Part shown: one piece after another, positions 1-6,170 of the stretch | How the letters are laid out: every line of letters starts with the position of its first letter | How positions within the stretch are numbered: position 1 is the first letter of the stretch | Assembly (NCBI GenBank): GCA_024276295.1 | Contig: JAJRXN010000132.1 | Coordinates: 1-8,370 of the forward strand | Reading direction: 5' to 3' | DNA from: Acidobacteriota bacterium | Lineage (GTDB): Bacteria > Acidobacteriota > Polarisedimenticolia > J045 | Length of the DNA stretch: 8,370 bases | Program-made: the position numbers and the translations under genes | Notes under the pieces: generated by a model | Told to the model about the DNA's origin: nothing | Database searches by the model: none | The model's input: only the letters and a program-made list of their open reading frames with translations

Positions 1-992
1 CGCAGCATCAGGTCGGCGGCGATCCGCGCGAAGTTGATCCCGACGAGCCGGTCGAGGGCATCGGCGGGGCCGGAGCGCATCAGGTAGGCGAGGTTCTGGT
101 ACAGGATGCCGATTCCGGTCGTCTTCTTGATGTACTCGGCCAGGTACAGCCCGATGCCTCCCAGCTTGCGGTGCCCGTAGGCGTCCGGCTCCCCGCCCTG
201 CACCAGGTCGCCCCCCTCGAACCGCGCGCCTTCGGAGATCGTCAGCGCGGCGTAGCTGCTCGGGTTCTCGCGGCGGTCCTTCGAGAGCAGGGCCGCCACC
301 CGGTCCGGATCGAACGGCACCTCGCTGATCAGCGCGCGATCGACCTGGGCCAGCAGGGCGATCATCAGCGACGTCTCACCGGAGTAGCGGCCGAACAGCT
401 CGACGATCAGGAAGCGCTCGTGCGATCCGGCCGGCGAGCGCAGGTCGGTGATCATGTTGACCGAGCGGCTGATCGCGGTCGAAAAGCCGATGCAGTAGTC
501 GGTGCCGTAGACGTCGTTGTCCATCGTCTTCGGTACGCCGACGACCGGCACCCCCTGCCGGTGCAGTCGCCTGGCGAACGACAGCGTGTCGTCGCCGCCG
601 ATCGCGACCAGTCCGTCGAGGCCGAGCTGCTCGATCGCCTCGACCGCCGCGGTCGTCAGGTCGTGGCGCCCCGACTCGTCCGGTTCGCCCGCCCGACCGA
701 CCAGGTGGGGCGGGAGTTCCGATTCCCGTACCGCGGCCGGGTTGGTCCGCGACGAGTGGAGGATCGTCCCGCCGGTCCGGTCGATCGTGCGCGTGTTGTC
801 ACGCGTCAGCCGCATGACCCAGTCGGCCTCGGGGCCGGGACTCCCCGGCCCGGTATGCAGCAGCGCCTCCCAGCCGCGGCGCAGGCCGAGAACCTCGCAG
901 CCGTCCTCTTCCATCCGGTGCGTGAAGGTCTTGAGCACGACGTTCAGGCCGGGGACGTCCCCCCCGCCGGTCAGGATGCCGAACCTGCGCAT
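1..992 (-). CDS. pfp: 6-phosphofructokinase, probably PPi-dependent (3' end cut by window edge)
   Basis: Phosphofructokinase of the PfkA/PFP superfamily, a soluble enzyme that phosphorylates fructose 6-phosphate to fructose 1,6-bisphosphate. The 330 visible residues start with the superfamily N-terminal loop ILTGGGDVPGLN (residues 6-17). AIGGDDTLSFA follows at 130-140, then PKTMDND at 154-160 with the presumed catalytic Asp158, then GTDYCIGFSTA at 163-173 and a FGRYSGE segment that matches the MGR region of E. coli PfkA. The two residues known to separate phosphoryl donors are Asp135 (E. coli Gly104) and Lys155 (E. coli Gly124). Asp plus Lys is the PPi-dependent combination, so reversible PPi use is inferred. 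The ATG is supported by GAGGTGG (996-1002) and by the family N-terminus beginning at residue 3. It is the last visible gene of the gap module, 36 bp after the second gap gene. The C-terminus lies outside the window. An ATP-dependent enzyme is the main alternative. Confidence 0.93.
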   Translation of the reverse strand, partial: MRRFGILTGGGDVPGLNVVLKTFTHRMEEDGCEVLGLRRGWEALLHTGPGSPGPEADWVMRLTRDNTRTIDRTGGTILHSSRTNPAAVRESELPPHLVGRAGEPDESGRHDLTTAAVEAIEQLGLDGLVAIGGDDTLSFARRLHRQGVPVVGVPKTMDNDVYGTDYCIGFSTAISRSVNMITDLRSPAGSHERFLIVELFGRYSGETSLMIALLAQVDRALISEVPFDPDRVAALLSKDRRENPSSYAALTISEGARFEGGDLVQGGEPDAYGHRKLGGIGLYLAEYIKKTTGIGILYQNLAYLMRSGPADALDRLVGINFARIAADLML

Positions 993-1028
993 GATCCACC
1001 TCGCCGGGATGCGTTCGCCGACCGGCCG

Positions 1029-2036
1029 TCAGGCGCCGAGAGCCGCCAGCCGGTCGATCAGATCGACGACGCGATTGGAATAGCCCCACTCGTTGTCGTA
1101 CCAGCTCAGCACGCGCAATCCCCGCGGGCCGAGCACCTGCGTCGATCGCGCGTCGAAGATCGAGCTGTGCGGGTTGCCGATGATGTCCGACGAGACGAGT
1201 TCGTCCTCGGTGTACTCGAGCACGTTCCGGAGCGGACCGGACGCCGCCTCGGCCACCACCCGGTTGACCTCGTCGACCGTCGTCTCGCGCTGCAGCTCGA
1301 CCACCAGGTCGACGACCGAGCCGTCGGGAACCGGAACGCGGACCGCCATGCCGTCGAGCCGGCCGGCCAGGTGCGGCAGCACCTTGCCGACCGCCCGCGC
1401 CGCGCCGGTCGTGGTCGGTATCAGGTTCTGGGCGGCGGCCCGGGCGCGACGGAAGTCCTTGTGCGGGACGTCGGCGAGCCGCTGGTCGTTGGTGTACGCG
1501 TGGACCGTCGTCATGAAGCCGCGCTCGATGCCGAACGCCTCGTCGATCACCTTGGCCACCGGGGCCAGGCAGTTGGTCGTGCACGACGCGTTGGAGACGA
1601 TGCGGTGCTCCGGGCGCAGCGTGTCGTCGTTGACGCCGAGCACGACGATCGCGTCGACCTCGTCCTTGGGCGGGACCGTCAGCACGACCTTGCTCGCCCC
1701 CGCCGCGAGGTGCGGCTCGATCTTCGCCCGGTTGCGGAAGACGCCGGTCGCCTCGACGACGATGTCGACCCCCAGTTCGCCCCACGGGATCCGGCCGGGA
1801 TCGCGCTCGGCGAACAGGCGGACCTCCTCGTCGCCGACCCACAGCGTGTGGTCGTCGTTGCGGATCGGCCGGTCGAAGCGGCCCATCACCGTGTCGTACT
1901 TCAAGAGGTAGGCGAGCTGGTCGGGCCGGAAGAGGTCGTTGATCGCCACGACCACCGCATCGTCGCGGCGGCTGAGGATCCGGAACACGGCGCGACCGAT
2001 CCGGCCGAACCCGTTGATGCCGATGCGGACGCTCAT
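1029..2036 (-). CDS. gap: Type I glyceraldehyde-3-phosphate dehydrogenase (conventional copy)
   Basis: Phosphorylating GAPDH converts glyceraldehyde 3-phosphate, NAD+ and phosphate to 1,3-bisphosphoglycerate, and also runs in reverse. The 335 residues are the usual family length. Visible motifs are the Rossmann loop GINGFGRIGR (6-15), Asp34 for the adenosine ribose, SNASCTTNCLAP (148-159) with nucleophile Cys152, and His179 in VHAYTNDQ. The phosphate-site residues Thr182, Asp184, Arg197, Thr210, Gly211 and Arg233 are all present, as are the nicotinamide contact Asn315 and Tyr319. Pro191, with Asp34 kept, favours NAD+ over NADP+. The ATG lies inside the stop overlap with the upstream GAPDH paralogue (ATGA at 2033-2036) and has a strong Shine-Dalgarno. 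The reading frame stays open upstream of this ATG, but only antisense to the paralogue, so the longer version is rejected. This copy is likely the housekeeping enzyme. Confidence 0.97.
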   Translation of the reverse strand: MSVRIGINGFGRIGRAVFRILSRRDDAVVVAINDLFRPDQLAYLLKYDTVMGRFDRPIRNDDHTLWVGDEEVRLFAERDPGRIPWGELGVDIVVEATGVFRNRAKIEPHLAAGASKVVLTVPPKDEVDAIVVLGVNDDTLRPEHRIVSNASCTTNCLAPVAKVIDEAFGIERGFMTTVHAYTNDQRLADVPHKDFRRARAAAQNLIPTTTGAARAVGKVLPHLAGRLDGMAVRVPVPDGSVVDLVVELQRETTVDEVNRVVAEAASGPLRNVLEYTEDELVSSDIIGNPHSSIFDARSTQVLGPRGLRVLSWYDNEWGYSNRVVDLIDRLAALGA

Positions 2037-3061
2037 CGGGTCTCCTCCTCGATCAGCCCGTCCTGACGGGCGATGTACCGGATCAGTTCGACGACCCGCT
2101 GCGAGTAGCCCCAGCTGTTGTCGAACCAGGCGATCACCTTGACCAGGTTCCCTTCCTGGACCATCGTCGCCAGCGAGTCGAAGACCGACGAGTACGGCGT
2201 GTTGACGACGTCGGTCGAGACGATCGGGTCCTGCTGGTACTCGAGGATTCCTCGGTACGGACCGGACGCCGCCGTCCGCATCACCTCGTTGACGCCGTCG
2301 CGCGTCACGCCGCGCTTCATCCAGATCGTGAAGTCGACGATCGAGCCGTTGGGCACCGGGACCCGCAGCGACGAGGCCCTGATGCGGCCCTCGAGTTCCG
2401 GGAGCACCTCCTCGAGCACCGCGGCGCAGTTCGTGTCCGACGGCACGATGTTCTCCGCCGCCGCACGCGACAGCCGCATGTCGTCGCCCGGCACGTCGGC
2501 CAGCCGCTGGACGTTGGTGTAGGCGTGCACCGCCGTCAGGTGGGCCCGGTCGATGCCGAACGCCCGATCCAGCGTCGCGAGCACCGGCGCCGCGCAGTGC
2601 GCGGTGCACGACGCGTTGCTGATCAGCCGGTGCTCCGGCCGGACCTGCTCGTGGTTGACGCCGTAGATCACCGACAGGTCCGGCCGTTCCCGGGGCGGGG
2701 CGCAGAGCACGACCCGCCGCGCGCCCCCCTCGAGGTGGCCGCCGAGTTCCTCGCGACTGCGGTTGCGCCCCGAGGCCTCGACGACGTAGTCGACACCGAA
2801 GTCGCGCCACGGAACGTCCGCCGGATCGCGGCCCGCGAGGAACGGAATCTCGCGGCCCCACGTGTAGAGCCGGCCGCCCTTGTGCGTGACCTCGCTCGGA
2901 AAACGCCCGAGGATCGAGTCGTAGCGCAGCAGGTAGGTCAGCGCGTCATGGTCGGCGATGTCGCTGATCGCTCCGATGCGGAATTCGTCGCTCCGGTGCA
3001 GGATGCGGAAGACGTTCCGGCCGATGCGGCCGAAACCCATCAGTCCGATCACAACTGGCAT
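2033..3061 (-). CDS. Divergent GAPDH-family paralogue with altered cofactor and phosphate-site residues
   Basis: A 342-residue GAPDH homologue that aligns without gaps to the downstream gap product through about residue 213. It keeps the GFGRIGR loop (9-15), Asp34, nucleophile Cys152, His179, Thr182, Thr210, Arg232, Asn315 and Tyr319, so a thiohemiacetal-forming dehydrogenase active site looks intact. Positions that are nearly invariant in GAPDH have changed: Asn8 to Met, Asn33 to Ser, Thr154-Asn155 to Ala-His, Asp184 to Val, Arg197 to Leu, Gly211 to Asn and Glu316 to Ser. These cluster at the cofactor loop and the two phosphate sites. It could use another aldehyde or phosphate donor, or act as a partner or regulator of the conventional enzyme; the substrate is not known. 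The start is chosen from the family N-terminus, with GGGGAG (3068-3073) six bases upstream. A 97-bp gap precedes it, and its stop overlaps the next start. Confidence 0.9.
   Translation of the reverse strand: MPVVIGLMGFGRIGRNVFRILHRSDEFRIGAISDIADHDALTYLLRYDSILGRFPSEVTHKGGRLYTWGREIPFLAGRDPADVPWRDFGVDYVVEASGRNRSREELGGHLEGGARRVVLCAPPRERPDLSVIYGVNHEQVRPEHRLISNASCTAHCAAPVLATLDRAFGIDRAHLTAVHAYTNVQRLADVPGDDMRLSRAAAENIVPSDTNCAAVLEEVLPELEGRIRASSLRVPVPNGSIVDFTIWMKRGVTRDGVNEVMRTAASGPYRGILEYQQDPIVSTDVVNTPYSSVFDSLATMVQEGNLVKVIAWFDNSWGYSQRVVELIRYIARQDGLIEEETR
2042..2050 (-). promoter_or_regulatory. Strong Shine-Dalgarno for the second gap gene, inside the end of the first
   Basis: On the minus strand the bases read GAGGAGGAG. 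The core GGAGG (2044-2048) sits seven bases before the ATG at 2036. The same bases encode the Glu338-Glu339-Glu340 tail of the upstream GAPDH paralogue. Together with the ATGA stop/start overlap this fixes the downstream start and suggests coupled, efficient translation of the second gap gene. Confidence 0.8.
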
Positions 3062-3158
3062 CAGGGACTCCCCGCCGCGGACCGCGCGACCCGTTCCGGC
3101 ACGGCCGGCGGCTGGCCGGCGCGGCCGGGAGGTCGGCTCCCGCCGTCGAGAGGTGATT
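3062..3158 (-). other. 97-bp intergenic gap before the gap-pfk module
   Basis: This is the largest gap in the window. On the minus strand it ends with the GGGGAG ribosome-binding site for the first GAPDH gene. A TAGAAT hexamer at 3156-3161, overlapping the end of the upstream gene, matches the sigma-70 -10 consensus at five of six positions, but no convincing -35 lies at the right distance. Two short GC-rich inverted repeats are present: arms 3104-3109 and 3115-3120 (GCCGGC, 5-base loop), and arms 3127-3131 and 3137-3141 (5-bp stem, 5-base loop). Neither is followed by a T tract, so neither is called as an intrinsic terminator. The gap could hold a promoter that separates the sugar-metabolism genes from the glycosyltransferases. 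Confidence 0.35.
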
Positions 3159-4994
3159 CTACCGGTCCGCGTCGCCCGTGGGTGGCTCTTCGGTGGAACG
3201 ATCTGCGCGCGACCGCCCGGTGAACTTCTCCCAGCGCTGCCGCGCCCGGTCGAGCACCCGGTCGCGCCGCCGGTAGATCCGCGCCGCCTCCTCGAGCTGG
3301 CGTCCGGCGGCAACGAACAGCCCGCGGTCCATCAGTACGCCGGCGTAGAACGCCCGCGCCCGCTGGTCGCACGGGTCGGCCTCCACCGACCGCGCCAGCG
3401 CCTCGAGCGCGCCCTCCCAGTCCCGGGCCTCGCGTCGCGCGACTCCGAGCGACCGCCAGGTCACCCCCGCGTCGGGCCGCAACGCGACGGCACGCTCGAG
3501 GTGTTCGATCGCCTCGTCGGCCCTCCCGAGCCGGATCAGCACCAGGCCGAGCCGGAGTTCGACGTCGGCGCTGTCGGGCGCCGCCTCGCGCGCCCGGCGG
3601 TAGAACTGCTCGGCGAGCGCCGGACGCTTCCACTGCTCGAGGTTCGAGCCGATCTCGGTGGCGGTCTCCCAGGCCGGCACCGGCGGGATTCCGCTCGGAA
3701 CCAGCGCCAGCCCGAGCGCCGGAACGGCCCACGGCACGTCCCGCCAGCGCGTCCGCACCAGCCCGGCCGCGGCCACGAGCACCAGCGCCGGAATCGCCGG
3801 AGCGCGGTAGCGGGCGGTCGGAAAGAACACGGCGCCCGCGAGCAGGACGCCGAGCGCGGCGACCAGCGGCACCCACGGCACGCAGCGCGTCCGGACGGTC
3901 GCGGCGAGCCCGATCGCCGCCGCCACGACCAGCGGCAGGAACGGCCAGCCGAGCGGATGAAGCAGCACGGCGAGAATCGACGATTCGCCGCGCGCGGCGT
4001 AGGGGTCGCGGTTGCGGCCGATCTCGCGCCGGCTCAGCGTCGCCGCGGCCTTCCACAGCAGGTTGCGGCCGAAGCGCAGCGGATCGCGCACCGCAAAGCG
4101 CATCCCCTCACGATAGAAGAACGCCGACTCCTCGGCCCGCGTCCGCGCTCCGCCCTCGCAGCGCGGGCGTTCGACCAGCAGGCCCCAGTCGATCCCGGGC
4201 CGGATCGCGACGGTCCGCGGATAGTCCTCGTTGTTGCCGATGTAGAAGTTGATCCCGCCGTTCCACGAGACCGGCACCAGCCCCGGCTCGTACTGCGCGT
4301 TGCGCGCCGCCACCGAGACGACGGGCACGATCGCGACGAGCACGACGACCAGCGCTCGCCAGCGCCCGTCGCGCACCGCGTAGAGCACGAGCAGGCCGGC
4401 CGCGGCGAAGGCCAGCACCGGCAGCAGCAGCGCCATCGCCCCGAAGCAGGCGCCGAGCGCCAGCGGCCACGTCCAGGACAGGCGGCGCGCACCGCCGGCG
4501 GTCTCGACCAGCAGCCCCGCGGCGACCAGCAGCGCACACCCGACGCTGGCCGGGAGCAGTTCTCCGTCGAAGTAGATCAGCGGACCCGCCAGCGCCACCG
4601 CGGCGCCGGCCGCCAGGCCGGCGACCTCCCCGGCCAGCCTGCGGCCGTGGACCGCGACCATCAGCGCGACGAGCGCGCCGAGCAGCGACTGCAGCAGCCG
4701 CACGAGCAGCGGATCCGGCCCCCCGGCGATGGCGTAGACCCCGCGCAGGATCCACGGGTACAGCGGGGGCTGCCAGAACGGCTCGCGCGGATCGCCGACC
4801 AGAGCCGTGCGGTGATACGTCGCGGCGTCTAGCACCAGCCAGTCGTGATACGGCGAGCCGCGCGACTCGAGCACCGCCCCGACGCGCAGCAGCATCGCCA
4901 GCAGGAACACCGCCAGCAGGCCGGCGCGGAACATCCTCCGGCGGGCCCGGTCGGCAGCCTGCGGTCCGGCGGGCGGCGGTACGTCCCGGCTCAT
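3159..4994 (-). CDS. Polytopic GT-C (PMT/ArnT-like) glycosyltransferase with C-terminal TPR domain
   Basis: A 611-residue membrane protein. After a short charged, Arg-rich N-terminus, a first transmembrane segment runs over about residues 23-42. Next comes a loop with LVLDAATY (53-60), where Asp56 is the likely catalytic Asp of the GT-C fold, and QPPLYPW (75-81). Many hydrophobic segments follow between about 95 and 435. The loop NGGINFYIGNN (245-255) and the late motif FPTARYRAPAIP (391-402) are of the kind seen in PMT-like (GT39/GT83) transferases, which take sugar from a polyprenyl-phosphate donor on the outer face of the inner membrane. Residues about 476-577 form roughly three TPR units, probably extramembrane and for protein contacts. 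Donor and acceptor cannot be told from the sequence. Its ATG overlaps the stop of the GT9 gene (ATGA, 4991-4994), suggesting coupled production. The Shine-Dalgarno is weak (AGGG), which fits dependence on coupling. The last residues are hydrophilic and probably disordered. Confidence 0.85.
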   Translation of the reverse strand: MSRDVPPPAGPQAADRARRRMFRAGLLAVFLLAMLLRVGAVLESRGSPYHDWLVLDAATYHRTALVGDPREPFWQPPLYPWILRGVYAIAGGPDPLLVRLLQSLLGALVALMVAVHGRRLAGEVAGLAAGAAVALAGPLIYFDGELLPASVGCALLVAAGLLVETAGGARRLSWTWPLALGACFGAMALLLPVLAFAAAGLLVLYAVRDGRWRALVVVLVAIVPVVSVAARNAQYEPGLVPVSWNGGINFYIGNNEDYPRTVAIRPGIDWGLLVERPRCEGGARTRAEESAFFYREGMRFAVRDPLRFGRNLLWKAAATLSRREIGRNRDPYAARGESSILAVLLHPLGWPFLPLVVAAAIGLAATVRTRCVPWVPLVAALGVLLAGAVFFPTARYRAPAIPALVLVAAAGLVRTRWRDVPWAVPALGLALVPSGIPPVPAWETATEIGSNLEQWKRPALAEQFYRRAREAAPDSADVELRLGLVLIRLGRADEAIEHLERAVALRPDAGVTWRSLGVARREARDWEGALEALARSVEADPCDQRARAFYAGVLMDRGLFVAAGRQLEEAARIYRRRDRVLDRARQRWEKFTGRSRADRSTEEPPTGDADR

Positions 4995-6100
4995 CGGCCC
5001 TGCGCCTCGCCCGGCGGGACGGCGGTGGCGACCTGCGCCTCCGCGAGCACCGCGTCGACCGCCCCGGGCACCTCGTCGACCGTCGGGCCGCCCGGCGCCG
5101 TGAGCACCCGGTCCCGCGGCCCGCGTGGGCGGTAGATCGTCACGTTCTCCCTGTGGAACAGCGCGACGATCGGCGTGCCGACCGCCGCGGCGAGATGCAT
5201 CGGCCCGGTGTCGGCGGTGAGAAACACGTCACACCGCTCGATCAGCGCGGCGAACCGGCGCGGCGCGAACGTCTGGTCGACCACCGCGCCCTCGGGCAGC
5301 GCCCCCCCGAGTGCCTCGAGCTGCGCCCGGTCCTCGGGCCCGGCGAAGACGACGATCCGGCGACCGGGGCGCGCGAGATCCCGCATCGCGGCGACGAACC
5401 GCTCGGGCGGCCATTTCTTGTCGCCGCGGGCGCCGATGTTGACCCCGATCACCTGCTCGCCGCCGATCCGGTACTCCGCCCACCGGGCCGTCGCGAACGC
5501 CCGCTCCTGCTCGTCGAGTGCGAGCACCATGCCGGGCGGCTCGGCGTCGGCGCCGAACGGCGTGATCAGCCCGAGCTGGGCGTCGATCACGTGGGTCCCC
5601 GGCGCGGGCGGTGGCAGGCGCACGTCGAAGTAGCCCGAGTAACGCTGGCCGTCGTAGGAGACCGTCGCCCCGGCCCGCGCCAGTCCCACCGTCGCCGCGC
5701 CGAGAAACGACCCGCCGCCGCCGCAGTCGACGGCCAAGGTGAACCGCTCGCCGCGCAGCCGCTCGAGCAGCGCCCGGTAGCGCCAGAAGAACACGGCGTG
5801 GGTTCGCGGAACCGGCCAGACGCGGTCGATGTCCGGGTTGCCGTCGAGCAGGCCCGCGAAGCGGTCGCCGCAGACGACGTGGATCCGCGCCTCGGGCCAG
5901 GTCCGCCTCGCGGCGCGGAACACCGGCGTGGCGAGCAGCAGGTTCCCCATGCGGTAGTTGAGCCGCACGAACAGCAGCCGCGGCGCCGGCCCGAGCGCGA
6001 TCTCCCGCGGCTCACGGCGCCGGACGCGCACCCGGCGCCGCACCAGATCGCCGAGGCGATGGCGCGCGCCGAGAACCAGGCGTTCCTTGAGTCGGCCCAC
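4991..6100 (-). CDS. Glycosyltransferase family 9 (heptosyltransferase-like)
   Basis: A 369-residue GT-B enzyme of the ADP-heptose:LPS heptosyltransferase family, which adds a sugar to a lipid or polysaccharide core on the cytoplasmic side of the inner membrane. The N-terminal Rossmann domain begins near residue 41 with LLFVRLNYRMGNLLLATPVF (42-61). The C-terminal nucleotide-sugar domain shows GVNIGARGDKKWPPERF (219-235) and the family signature FLTADTGPMHLAAAVGTP (293-310), with Asp297 and His302, followed by VALF (312-315). At the usual Gly-Asp near the N-terminus this protein has Gly52-Asn53. The first 40 residues are very Arg-rich, which may help membrane contact. The GTG start is chosen because GGAGG lies just upstream (6104-6108); the frame stays open further upstream only antisense to smc. 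It overlaps the next transferase gene by four bases, and the pair probably builds an envelope glycan. The sugar donor and acceptor are not determined. Confidence 0.88.
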   Translation of the reverse strand: MGRLKERLVLGARHRLGDLVRRRVRVRRREPREIALGPAPRLLFVRLNYRMGNLLLATPVFRAARRTWPEARIHVVCGDRFAGLLDGNPDIDRVWPVPRTHAVFFWRYRALLERLRGERFTLAVDCGGGGSFLGAATVGLARAGATVSYDGQRYSGYFDVRLPPPAPGTHVIDAQLGLITPFGADAEPPGMVLALDEQERAFATARWAEYRIGGEQVIGVNIGARGDKKWPPERFVAAMRDLARPGRRIVVFAGPEDRAQLEALGGALPEGAVVDQTFAPRRFAALIERCDVFLTADTGPMHLAAAVGTPIVALFHRENVTIYRPRGPRDRVLTAPGGPTVDEVPGAVDAVLAEAQVATAVPPGEAQGR

Positions 6101-6103
6101 CGG

Positions 6104-6108
6104 ACCTC
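6104..6108 (-). promoter_or_regulatory. Shine-Dalgarno that sets the GTG start of the GT9 gene
   Basis: The minus strand reads GGAGG, then TCC, then G and the GTG at 6098-6100. This site decides the start, because the reading frame stays open far upstream and there is no good in-frame ATG between the smc stop and the Rossmann domain. Confidence 0.65.
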
Positions 6109-6111
6109 CGC

Positions 6112-6135
6112 GGGCCGGCCGAACCCGCCCGGCCC
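6112..6135 (-). repeat. GC-rich inverted repeat in the smc-GT9 gap
   Basis: Arms 6112-6118 and 6129-6135 are perfect complements (GGGCCGG and CCGGCCC) with a 10-base loop; 6134-6140 offers an alternative second arm. The hairpin would end a few bases before the GT9 Shine-Dalgarno. No T tract follows on the minus strand, so it is not a standard intrinsic terminator. It could affect translation of the GT9 gene or mRNA stability, or be chance in GC-rich DNA. Confidence 0.35.
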
Positions 6136-6142
6136 GGCCCGG

Positions 6143-6170
6143 ATTATCGCGCAGCGCCCGGCTCAGTCGA
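6143..6170 (-). promoter_or_regulatory. Possible sigma-70-like promoter for the glycosyltransferase genes
   Basis: A GATAAT hexamer (6143-6148), five of six to the -10 consensus, stands out in otherwise GC-rich sequence. A TCGACT hexamer (6165-6170), four of six to TTGACA, lies 16 bases upstream and overlaps the smc stop codon. Transcription would start near 6136, just before the GC-rich inverted repeat and the GT9 start. This is a consensus match only; housekeeping promoters in very GC-rich genomes often look different. Confidence 0.25.

Noticed and set aside
171..2066. Plus-strand open frame of 631 codons
   Set aside because: It lies antisense to the PFK and GAPDH genes, has low-complexity Arg/Asp/Val-rich composition and no recognisable domain. 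Long antisense frames are expected at this GC content.
2037..2861. N-terminal extension of the second GAPDH to a 610-residue protein
   Set aside because: The extra part is antiphase to the first GAPDH gene and has no domain. The family N-terminus, strong Shine-Dalgarno and ATGA overlap all support the start at 2036.
2033..3061. First GAPDH as erythrose-4-phosphate dehydrogenase (Epd)
   Set aside because: Its motif after the catalytic Cys (Ala-His) and the HAYTN segment do not match the Epd pattern as I know it, so the name is not supported.
3104..3141. Intrinsic terminator between the GT-C gene and the first GAPDH
   Set aside because: The stems are only 5-6 bp and no T tract follows on the minus strand.
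3062..3313. N-terminal extension of the first GAPDH
   Set aside because: The extension is Arg/Gly/Ser-rich, overlaps the end of the GT-C/TPR gene and precedes a standard GAPDH N-terminus that has its own ribosome-binding site.
2958..4832. Plus-strand open frame of 624 codons
   Set aside because: It is antisense to the GT-C/TPR gene and the first GAPDH, rich in Arg, Gln, Pro and His with no motifs; a GC-driven shadow.
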